From positions 1,389 to 29,274 of the forward strand of contig DAHJ01000012.1 of the NCBI GenBank assembly GCA_002495905.1: a stretch of DNA of 27,886 nt, given 5' to 3'. Both the position numbers and the translations under genes were made by a program. Source of the stretch: Thaumarchaeota archaeon UBA223. Lineage in GTDB: Archaea; Thermoproteota; Nitrososphaeria; Nitrososphaerales; UBA57. Each line of letters opens with the position of its first letter. The stretch's first letter is position 1. The notes under the pieces were generated by a model, which was not told where the DNA came from, did no database searches, and was given only the letters and a program-made list of their open reading frames with translations. Shown here piece by piece: positions 15,339 through 22,855 of this stretch.

Positions 15339-17012
15339 ATGTCTAAAGATATAGAACAGGGGAGAATCTGGTTAGATAAATATCCAGATGGATTGAAATT
15401 TGATATAAATGTACCAGATGTGACTTTTGGAGATTATATAGACAACATTTGTAAAGAATATTCTAATGAAATAGCATACGAGTACAATGGAACCAGTTTT
15501 ACTTATAGTGAAATTAATGATCTTTCGAATAAATTTGCAAATGCATTAATAAAACATGGAGTAAAGAAAGGAGATCGTGTTGCATTATTATTACCAAATA
15601 TTCCACAATTTCCAATTGCTTTATACGGAATATTGAAAGCAGGAGCAATTTCAGTTGGTACGAATTTTCTTTATACTCCAGCAGAAATTGAATCACAATT
15701 ACTTGATGCAAAACCAAAAATCGTTATTGCTTGTACAGATTTAGTAAAGAAACCAATTGAAAGAGACCTATATCAAGGATTTGATAAAACACGAGGAAAT
15801 CTTGATGTTGAAAAAGTAATTACAACAAGTGTAACGGAGTTTCTTCCAGGTATAAAGAAACGTTTGGCATTTGTTAAAGTAAAGAAAAGAAGTTTTGACG
15901 ATACAATTGATTTTATGGATGTATTAAATTCGGGAGAGAGTACACGACCAAAGGATGTAACATCGACAAGTGATATTGCAGCGTTGCAATATACAGGAGG
16001 AACGACTGGAAAGTCTAAAGGCGCTATGTTGACTCATAAAAATATTATCACAGAAGTAGAAATGGTATGTGAATGGGTTAAATTGAGAAAGAAAGAAGAT
16101 ACGGCTTTAATTGTTCTTCCATTATTTCACATATTTGGATTCATAGGTCAAATGATTATGATGAGATCAGGAGGTAAGGTTGTTCTATTGCCTAGTTTTG
16201 AAGAAAAACAAGTACTAAAAACAATTGAAAAGAATAAAATTACAATATTTCCTGGAGTTACAACTATGTTTACAAGATTAATTGATCATCCTGGTATGAA
16301 AAATGCAAAGCTATCATCTCTAAGGATTTCATTTGCGGCAGCAATGGCATTACCAGAAGCAGTAGTAACACAATTTGTTGAGAAATCAAAATCACCACTA
16401 GTCGAATTATATGGATTGAGTGAAACTACAGGAGCGGTAACTTTTAACCCAATTCACGACATGAATCTTGCAAAAGTAGGGTCAATTGGAGTACCATTAC
16501 CCATGTGTGATGTTGCAATAGTAAATAGTGAAAACCATGAACAATTTATGGGAACAAATGAAATTGGTGAAATTGCAATAAAAGGACCGGTAGTAATGAA
16601 TGGATATTGGAAGAATGAAGAAGAAACAAACAATATGATAAAAGATGGTTGGCTGTTAACTGGAGATATTGGAAAGATGGATGAAGAAGGTTATTTTTAT
16701 ATTGTAGATCGTAAAAAAGATATGATTAAAGTAGGTGGATTTAATGTTTATCCGAGAGATGTTGAAGATGTACTTTATGAAAATGAAAATGTATTAGAAG
16801 CCGCAGCAGTCGGTATAAAAAATAAAGATTTATCTGAATATATTAAAGCATTCGTAGTTTTTAAAGAAGGAAAAGATGCAACTGAAGAAGAGTTAATTGA
16901 GTTTTGTAAAACAAAATTAACAGGATATAAAGTTCCTAAAGAGATAGAATTTAGAGATGAACTTCCAAAAAGTTTGATTGGAAAAATTTTACGAAAAGAA
17001 TTAAAAAATTAA
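15339..17012 (+). CDS. AMP-forming acyl-CoA synthetase (long-chain fatty acid-CoA ligase-like)
   Basis: 557 aa member of the ANL superfamily that adenylates a carboxylic acid and transfers it to CoA. Motifs: ATP/phosphate loop YTGGTTGKSKGAMLTH, YGLSETTG, and WLLTGDIGKMDEEGYFYIVD holding the ATP-ribose Asp. The hinge is DRKKDMIKVGGFNVYP and the catalytic lysine lies in KSLIGKILRKEL near the C-terminus. The closest relatives are FadD-type enzymes; the acid cannot be read from sequence. Archaea lack fatty-acid membrane lipids, so uses in fatty-acid uptake or other acids are open. Its stop shares the palindrome TTAA (17009-17012) with the convergent reductase stop. Confidence 0.9.
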   Translation: MSKDIEQGRIWLDKYPDGLKFDINVPDVTFGDYIDNICKEYSNEIAYEYNGTSFTYSEINDLSNKFANALIKHGVKKGDRVALLLPNIPQFPIALYGILKAGAISVGTNFLYTPAEIESQLLDAKPKIVIACTDLVKKPIERDLYQGFDKTRGNLDVEKVITTSVTEFLPGIKKRLAFVKVKKRSFDDTIDFMDVLNSGESTRPKDVTSTSDIAALQYTGGTTGKSKGAMLTHKNIITEVEMVCEWVKLRKKEDTALIVLPLFHIFGFIGQMIMMRSGGKVVLLPSFEEKQVLKTIEKNKITIFPGVTTMFTRLIDHPGMKNAKLSSLRISFAAAMALPEAVVTQFVEKSKSPLVELYGLSETTGAVTFNPIHDMNLAKVGSIGVPLPMCDVAIVNSENHEQFMGTNEIGEIAIKGPVVMNGYWKNEEETNNMIKDGWLLTGDIGKMDEEGYFYIVDRKKDMIKVGGFNVYPRDVEDVLYENENVLEAAAVGIKNKDLSEYIKAFVVFKEGKDATEEELIEFCKTKLTGYKVPKEIEFRDELPKSLIGKILRKELKN

Positions 17013-18466
17013 GAAAAGCGACTATAAGCATCATTAAGAAGTAAATGTAATTTATTTTGCCATTCCGGAAAACTTTCTGGTGATTCTGGATAATTTTGAC
17101 TATGGGTAACAAGTTGATTACTTTTTGTCGCAGTATAACGTAATTCTTTTGCAAGACTCCAATGTGTAAGAATTTTATAAAGCATCAAAGGATTAAACAT
17201 ATTTACTTTGTCAAAACTTGGATGTTCTCGTGAAGTAATTTTTTCTACGTCGTCTGCAGAGAGGAAATGTTTCATGCCATAACTGATTTTTTCATTTAAC
17301 ACGATCTGCAAGAATCTACGGAGTATCTCAAAACTTGCCATCTGATAACCATAATTTCTTACATATTCAGTATTATAATTCCACAAGCTATTTTGGCTAT
17401 AATCTTCAGCTTCCAGCGCATTAGCAATTGTTTTACCAGCTATAACACTGGCAAATATTCCAGGTCCAATTCCACCTGCGTCGATAGGACGTGGAAGCCA
17501 AGCTGCGTCGCCAACAATTACATAACCATTTTCAACCATACAATCATTTTGTCTTCTTACAGGAACTTGCCAATTTCCTCTAGTATTACCCGAGTCGTCT
17601 ACATCAGAAGATATTCTATAATTTTTAATTGAAGTATTAGAGCTGATATATTCATCTATCAAACTTTGAAGAGTATCATTTTTACCTAGTCTTTGGTTAC
17701 GTGTAACAAGTCTTTTCTTTTGGACACCAAGACCGATATTAACTTTGTTGTCAGATTTTGGAAATACCCAAGCATAACCGCCAGGAGCAATATCTTGATT
17801 AAGATGAATAATACAATAATCTTCATCATAAAGTGAGGTATCAGTTTCACCGCTATCGAATTCTAAGATATATCGTCCAGTAGTTTCCATGTCATTTTCA
17901 CGATCAATTTGTTTTTCCATAAATGAATTTGCTAAAGGAAGATTTTGTCTAAGTTTAGATGCAGAACCTGTAGCATCGACAACAACATTAGCAGTAAGAG
18001 TTTTTTTATTTTTATCTTTATCAAGAATTTCAACTCCAGTAATATAACCATTGTCTGATAGAAGTTTTTCTGATTCGGTTTGGAAAAGAAATTCGACTCC
18101 TAGTTTTTTAGCATCTTCAACTTGACGTAATCCTAATAATTTACGATTTAGAACATATCCTTCACCATCAAATGAAACTTTTGTTTCACGGTCTGGAGAA
18201 AAAGCAACTACTCCTTTAACTTTATGTTCTAATTCAGGACTTTCATATGTAATTCCAACCTCTTTGGAATAGAAATCAATACTACGTTTACTTACAGCAT
18301 CGCCACAAGTCCAACCAGAAATGTTTTTTCGAGCAGGGTTAACTTCGTCATTTCGATCAATAACCAAAATTCGCTTATTTTGCTTAGTGAATTTAGCAAT
18401 TGTGGTAGCAGTGATTAAACCGGTCAATCCGCCGCCTGCAACAATTACATCATAATCTCTTGACAA
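17009..18466 (-). CDS. Geranylgeranyl reductase family FAD-dependent oxidoreductase
   Basis: 485 aa flavoprotein. The Rossmann dinucleotide site is VIVAGGGLTGLITATTIAK near the N-terminus. GWTCGDA holds the cysteine used by archaeal geranylgeranyl reductases. PGGYAWVFPKSDNKVNIGLG is the family YxWxFP lipid-site motif. GDAAWLPRPIDAGGIGPGI is the second FAD motif. Family members saturate the isoprenoid chains of archaeal membrane lipids or of quinones; which applies here is not determinable. The C-terminal 80 residues are mainly helical. The gene is convergent with the acyl-CoA synthetase, and its stop codon overlaps that gene's stop. Confidence 0.88.
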   Translation of the reverse strand: MSRDYDVIVAGGGLTGLITATTIAKFTKQNKRILVIDRNDEVNPARKNISGWTCGDAVSKRSIDFYSKEVGITYESPELEHKVKGVVAFSPDRETKVSFDGEGYVLNRKLLGLRQVEDAKKLGVEFLFQTESEKLLSDNGYITGVEILDKDKNKKTLTANVVVDATGSASKLRQNLPLANSFMEKQIDRENDMETTGRYILEFDSGETDTSLYDEDYCIIHLNQDIAPGGYAWVFPKSDNKVNIGLGVQKKRLVTRNQRLGKNDTLQSLIDEYISSNTSIKNYRISSDVDDSGNTRGNWQVPVRRQNDCMVENGYVIVGDAAWLPRPIDAGGIGPGIFASVIAGKTIANALEAEDYSQNSLWNYNTEYVRNYGYQMASFEILRRFLQIVLNEKISYGMKHFLSADDVEKITSREHPSFDKVNMFNPLMLYKILTHWSLAKELRYTATKSNQLVTHSQNYPESPESFPEWQNKLHLLLNDAYSRFS

Positions 18467-18504
18467 TTATTAATCGAATTATCTTACTAGGTACGATTAC
18501 TTAA

Positions 18505-18525
18505 ATTTCTCGCTTTATGAGAAAT
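18505..18525. terminator. Hairpin between the secreted-protein and reductase genes
   Basis: ATTTCTC (18505-18511) and GAGAAAT (18519-18525) form a perfect 7-bp stem with a 7-base loop. It lies downstream of the secreted-protein gene, which is transcribed leftwards, and 38 bp before the reductase start. It could end one transcript or sit in the leader of the next. Confidence 0.35.
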
Positions 18526-18540
18526 ATGTCCAAATTGGAG

Positions 18541-19926
18541 CTAGTCATTAAGTCCGCTTTCTTTTAAACTAAGAATAGGTTTTATAATTCCTTCATACTC
18601 GAATTCTTCAAGAAGCATTATACCAGTAATTGTATCAAAATACCTTCGAACTATGCCATTATCGCCAAGTGATTCTGCAACTACAACATTAAAGATTTCT
18701 CCGTTATAATTGAATTCACGAATATCGATTATGCGAAATACAGAAACATCTAACCCTAATCCAATGTCTTCATATGCAGGAAATATATAATTTCCAATCG
18801 AAAGATCAGATCTAATAAGAAATTCATAAGATTTACCCAAAAGATAAGGGGTTGTTTGGGAATCTTGATCAAATGCATTGGTATGTGCATCTTTTATAAT
18901 GAAACAGTTAAGATCTACTATTCTCCATCTCATTACTTCCCAATCATTTTCGAAGAAACTTCTGCTTTCAGTTATATTGACAGAAGAATCATCTAATAAA
19001 GTAAACTCCAATTTCCAGTTGAAGTTATCATGTTCGTATATAATAAATGAATTAAATTCAAATACAACATCGTGTGAAATCAGTTCTACAGAATAATTTG
19101 TGAAATCAATATTTGTTTCAATTACATTAATAATATTAATCGATTGTTCGTCAATTATATTTTCATCATCATATGTAGAGCTTTGTTCGTTAATTTGTAA
19201 AAGAATGCCAGTATTTTTATCATAATAAGATGTTATTACACTTTCAGTTCTATTGTTCTCATTATTTTGAATGGTTTTACCTTGAACGACCAGTGTATTA
19301 ATATTTTTATTATCAAACATCATTGAATCTTCTGAAACTACATTAAGTTCAATATCACCAAGACTGGTTATCGTATCACCTACATTGTAATACATAGGTA
19401 ACCAGAATAAAGGAACATTTCCAATAATTTGTTCTTCAGGTCCAGATATTATTGCGCGTGATTCTAAGTCGGCAATAAACCAAGTCGAATTAGTATTAGA
19501 TACAGTTAATGTGACGTTGATTTCATTATCAGATATTTCACCAAATACTACGGTAAGCTTTTCTAATCCAATAATGTCATAAATCAAATATGAATTAGGT
19601 TGTGGTAAGAAATTTGACTTTGGGCAAGAATAAGTTTGTGAAAGAGGGATTTCAGGAATTGGATTGGGAGAAATATTTTGATTAACTACAGGATCTTCTA
19701 TTAAGATGACTTCTTCCTCAACAGGTTCAATAATTGGCTGAGAATTAACAGAGTCATTAGAATTGACAGGGATTTCTGAAACCTCAGGATTTATGGGTTG
19801 TAATAAGGAAGGAGATGGTTCGGATATGTTTGTTTCTTCGTTGAAGAGACTAGATTGGGAGAAAAAATAAACAGCAAATAATCCAAGAATTATGAATAAA
19901 GCAATAATAATCTGATTTTCTTTCAT
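18541..19926 (-). CDS. Membrane-anchored extracytoplasmic protein with two related domains, unknown function
   Basis: 461 aa. Residues 7-24 are a signal anchor (IIIALFIILGLFAVYFFS). A Pro/Ser/Glu-rich linker runs to about residue 95 (runs such as SEPSPSLLQP and VEEEVILIEDP). The remainder is strand-rich and outside the cell. Two halves share an ending: YYDKNTGILLQINEQ in the first and YFDTITGIMLLEEFEYEG in the second. Each is preceded by a strand pair with INTLVVQGK or IFNVVVAES, so an internal duplication is likely. The first half begins YLIYDIIGLEKLTVVFG. I recognise no enzyme motif; a cell-surface or lipid/ligand-binding role is only a guess. Confidence 0.72.
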   Translation of the reverse strand: MKENQIIIALFIILGLFAVYFFSQSSLFNEETNISEPSPSLLQPINPEVSEIPVNSNDSVNSQPIIEPVEEEVILIEDPVVNQNISPNPIPEIPLSQTYSCPKSNFLPQPNSYLIYDIIGLEKLTVVFGEISDNEINVTLTVSNTNSTWFIADLESRAIISGPEEQIIGNVPLFWLPMYYNVGDTITSLGDIELNVVSEDSMMFDNKNINTLVVQGKTIQNNENNRTESVITSYYDKNTGILLQINEQSSTYDDENIIDEQSINIINVIETNIDFTNYSVELISHDVVFEFNSFIIYEHDNFNWKLEFTLLDDSSVNITESRSFFENDWEVMRWRIVDLNCFIIKDAHTNAFDQDSQTTPYLLGKSYEFLIRSDLSIGNYIFPAYEDIGLGLDVSVFRIIDIREFNYNGEIFNVVVAESLGDNGIVRRYFDTITGIMLLEEFEYEGIIKPILSLKESGLND

Positions 19927-20013
19927 TTAATCAATTTCATAATACAATTATATTTTATATAACTTCTAGAATATGTTAAAATATCTCCAATTATCATATT
20001 ATCACAGTTAAGA

Positions 20014-20370
20014 TTGATAGAACAGAATATTGAGACAGAAAATGGAGAAATAGAGGAACAAGTTGATGATTCAGGTGAATTAGAATCTAAAGAAGAAAAT
20101 AAAGATAAAAAAGTAAAAAAGATAAAACTAAAAAAATTAAATAAAAAGAAAGATAACAAGTTTCCCAGAGAAGACAGAAATGAAGCAATAACAAAACAAG
20201 GAATAAATCCAAGGCAATTTTCTGAAGCATGGACAACATGTAGTAGATGTAGAAAACAAATTCTTTCTTATGCAGACAATACGCACTTTATAAATGGCTA
20301 TCAATACTGTGAAGAATGTTACGATTACGTTAAAAAAGACTTTCTAGAGCAAGAACCAGTATCAGAATAG
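20014..20370 (+). CDS. Zinc-ribbon/LIM-like protein with charged N-terminus
   Basis: 118 aa. The first 55 residues are acidic then strongly basic (VKKIKLKKLNKKK) and likely disordered. The C-terminal half contains CSRC followed by YCEEC (C-x2-C ... C-x2-C), a zinc knuckle resembling half of a LIM domain. Because ATG is absent, TTG 20014 is proposed; the true start could lie further in, but no in-frame ATG precedes the finger. The gene ends 62 bp before dnaK on the same strand. A link to chaperone function is suggested only by position. Confidence 0.65.
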   Translation: MIEQNIETENGEIEEQVDDSGELESKEENKDKKVKKIKLKKLNKKKDNKFPREDRNEAITKQGINPRQFSEAWTTCSRCRKQILSYADNTHFINGYQYCEECYDYVKKDFLEQEPVSE

Positions 20371-20394
20371 ATTTCAAGATACGGAAATCTACAA

Positions 20395-20405
20395 AATATT
20401 TATTA
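20395..20405 (+). promoter_or_regulatory. Putative TATA box of dnaK
   Basis: AAATATTTATT is centred about 33 nt before TTG 20433. The predicted leader is only a few bases. A second AT-rich stretch (ATATAGTATATAT, 20421-20433) overlaps the start region. Confidence 0.35.
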
Positions 20406-20432
20406 GCAAAAACAAAAAAAATATAGTATATA

Positions 20433-22241
20433 TTGGAAAAAAATAATGAAGAAAAAATAAATAAAGACGGGTTTATACTCGGAATTGATTTAGGAACGAC
20501 AAATTCTGCGGCTGCAGTTTACCACAATGATGAGGTAAAAGTAATCAAAAGTTCAGATAATAAAATGTCTGACTCGGTAGAAAAGATGTTTCCGTCAATT
20601 GTTTATATTAATAAAAAGTCAGATCAGATTCTAGTAGGAATAGAAGCAAAAAAGAAATATGTAGATAATCCTAAGAATACGATTCTTGAGATAAAAAGAA
20701 AAATGGGAACCAAGGAAACGGTAGAAGTCGATGGTGAGAAATATACGCCAGAACAGATTTCTGCATATATACTTGAAAAAATAAAAACTGAATCTGAAGC
20801 ATTCTTAAATGAAAAAGAGATAAAAGACGCGATAATAACAGTTCCAGCATATTTTAACGATGCACAAAGACAATCAACAATAGATGCTGGCAGATTAGCA
20901 GGATTAAACGTAATACGAATTGTTAATGAACCAACTGCAGCATGTTTAGCTTATGGATTAGATAAGATTACTCATAAAGACAAAATGAACATCATGGTCT
21001 TTACGTTTGGTGGAGGAACACATGATGTAACTACTATGCTATTAGAAAATGATAAATTCAAAGTAATCGCGACAAGTGGAGATACACGTACAGGAGGAAC
21101 TGACATTGATCAAGTAATTGTAAATCGACTTAAAGAATTGATAAAAGAAAAATATAACAGAGATGTCGATGATCCTTCTACAGAAGCAAGATTGAAACTT
21201 GCTGCGGAAGAAGCAAAGATTCATTTATCTTATCATTTAGCAGCAGATATTGAAATGGGTGAAATATTTCCTGATGATGATTCAACTTTTGAATATACAT
21301 TATCGCAGGAAGAATTAGAACAGCTATCCATGCCTGTAGTCAAACGTGTTGAAGACACAATAAAAACAGTGTTATTTGATTCACGATTAGGAACTGACGG
21401 TATTGATAAATTGATATTGATTGGAGGACAAACACGTATGCCACTTGTAAGGAAAATAGTAGAAGACTATATGCAAACTGCTGCAGAAGGAGGATTAGAT
21501 CCAATGTCTTGTGTTGCAAATGGCGCTGCAATCAATGCTGCAATATTACAAGGAAAACTATCATACGAAATGGTAGATGTGACTCCATTGACTTTAGGTG
21601 TAGGTACAGCTCCAGGAACTGTACAGAGATTAATTAGACGAAATAGTCCCATTCCAATTTCCAGACAACAGATTTTCACTACATCAAAAGATAATCAAAA
21701 GTCAGTAGGTGTGAAGATAGTTCAAGGAGAGAGAATAATGACAGCTGATAATACGTTGATAGGAAATTTCACATTAGCAGGAATACCAGAGAGAGAAAGG
21801 GGAGTTCCTCAAATAGTGGTAAACTTTGACATTGATGCAAATGGAGTTCTTAATGTTTCTGCAAGAGAGACTTCTAGTGGTGCATCAAAAGAAATAACAA
21901 TAGAAAACCGCCTGGATGTAAAAGAAACATCAGTTAAAGAAGCTATGGATAATGCAGACAAATATGCGTATGACGATAGTAAGAAAAAGAATGTGGTAGA
22001 GTTACTCAATACTGCAGAAAGAGCAGCCTATCGAGGAAAGAAGGTACAAAAACAATTAATTATACCTAAAATGGATTCACGAAAACTTAATCAAAAAATA
22101 GCAGAAGCTGAAAAACTTACAAAGATGGAAATAATTGAAAATGATGACAAAAAATATGATGAATTACGTAGATTGATTATTGATATTAATGCTATTGTAG
22201 ATCAATTAAGAGAGATATATTCAGTAACAGAAGGATTATAG
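20433..22241 (+). CDS. dnaK: Hsp70 chaperone DnaK
   Basis: 602 aa, complete. ATPase motifs: GIDLGTTNS (17-25), K88 in EIKRKMG (catalytic-Lys position), VNEPTAA (164-170), GGTDIDQ and the adenosine motif LIGGQTRMPLV. The substrate-binding domain follows VDVTPLTLGVGTAPG and includes FDIDANGVLNVSA; the lid is the helical C-terminus. The glycine-rich tail common in bacterial DnaK is absent. Odd point: phosphate-2 motif reads FTFGGGTHDVT, so T191 replaces the usual aspartate (D194 in E. coli), while D198 is kept. No dnaJ or grpE is adjacent. The start is TTG 20433. A convergent hairpin follows the stop. Confidence 0.95.
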   Translation: MEKNNEEKINKDGFILGIDLGTTNSAAAVYHNDEVKVIKSSDNKMSDSVEKMFPSIVYINKKSDQILVGIEAKKKYVDNPKNTILEIKRKMGTKETVEVDGEKYTPEQISAYILEKIKTESEAFLNEKEIKDAIITVPAYFNDAQRQSTIDAGRLAGLNVIRIVNEPTAACLAYGLDKITHKDKMNIMVFTFGGGTHDVTTMLLENDKFKVIATSGDTRTGGTDIDQVIVNRLKELIKEKYNRDVDDPSTEARLKLAAEEAKIHLSYHLAADIEMGEIFPDDDSTFEYTLSQEELEQLSMPVVKRVEDTIKTVLFDSRLGTDGIDKLILIGGQTRMPLVRKIVEDYMQTAAEGGLDPMSCVANGAAINAAILQGKLSYEMVDVTPLTLGVGTAPGTVQRLIRRNSPIPISRQQIFTTSKDNQKSVGVKIVQGERIMTADNTLIGNFTLAGIPERERGVPQIVVNFDIDANGVLNVSARETSSGASKEITIENRLDVKETSVKEAMDNADKYAYDDSKKKNVVELLNTAERAAYRGKKVQKQLIIPKMDSRKLNQKIAEAEKLTKMEIIENDDKKYDELRRLIIDINAIVDQLREIYSVTEGL

Positions 22242-22257
22242 TTTTTAAAAAAAATTA

Positions 22258-22281
22258 CTGGGTGAGTTTTACACTCACCAG
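22258..22281. terminator. Hairpin between convergent dnaK and the RuBisCO-linked gene
   Basis: CTGGGTGAGT (22258-22267) pairs with ACTCACCAG (22273-22281) over nine base pairs with one bulged G and loop TTTAC. An A-rich stretch (22247-22254) flanks it on the left. It lies in the 84-bp gap between two gene ends and could terminate both directions. Confidence 0.5.
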
Positions 22282-22325
22282 CAACATTGTTAAAATGGTT
22301 TTCGAGTAGAATTAATATGATCTAA

Positions 22326-22853
22326 TTACTTTAATTCGTTAATTAGATCTTTAATTCGACTTACTTCCCATTTTACTAGTTCGATGTCTTGTAATGTATA
22401 GTAATTACTGTTGTTTCTTAAACCAGCAGTAATTGATACATAACGATCATAATAATGCTTTGATGCAATATCTTGATTACTTTTCTCAAGTTTGATTAAA
22501 GCAAGCTTACGATCATAATGACCAAGAATTGGGCGTTCTGGCATTTCTCTGTCATGTTCAGTTCTTCCACCATGTTGTGACTTGATGTTGTTGTTATGTA
22601 ACAAAACATCAATTGCCTGATACAGAGCAGTCCATGCTTTTTCAGCTGCGTTCTTGTAGTCTAACCAGCCAGCAGGTCCTCCACGAGAATATGTGTATGA
22701 TCTACCTTCATAATCTGTTTTAGAAACATCTGCTTTGTCTAGTAATGAATCGACGTCTTTTAGAAGTTCTTCTGAATTACTCAAAAGTTGATCATACGCA
22801 ATGGAATAATCCTGTGTATTTTCAACTTTATTTGGATGTAATAGAAAAGTCAT
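22326..22853 (-). CDS. Helical protein coupled to RuBisCO, possibly DUF5618/HEPN-like
   Basis: 175 aa, almost wholly helical, with no signal or membrane segment. Residues 14-45 form a first helix pair (YDQLLSNSEELLKDVDSLL). The most conserved-looking block is YKNAAEKAWTALYQAIDVLL followed by NIKSQHGGRTEHDRE; a third region (KHYYDRYVSITAGLRN) and a final helix (VKWEVSRIKDLINELK) close it. The order recalls the DUF5618/PaREP1 type of HEPN-like bundle by memory only. Its ATG lies 2 bp after the RuBisCO stop, and GGAGA inside the RuBisCO 3' end is a Shine-Dalgarno about 11 nt upstream, so translation is probably coupled. It has no resemblance to RbcS, RbcX or Rubisco activase. Confidence 0.78.
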   Translation of the reverse strand: MTFLLHPNKVENTQDYSIAYDQLLSNSEELLKDVDSLLDKADVSKTDYEGRSYTYSRGGPAGWLDYKNAAEKAWTALYQAIDVLLHNNNIKSQHGGRTEHDREMPERPILGHYDRKLALIKLEKSNQDIASKHYYDRYVSITAGLRNNSNYYTLQDIELVKWEVSRIKDLINELK

Positions 22854-22855
22854 TT

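Noticed and set aside
22326..22853. RuBisCO small subunit (RbcS) call for the gene after rbcL
   Set aside because: The position invites it, but the protein is all-helical, longer than RbcS and lacks RbcS motifs; archaeal form III enzymes are not known to use RbcS.
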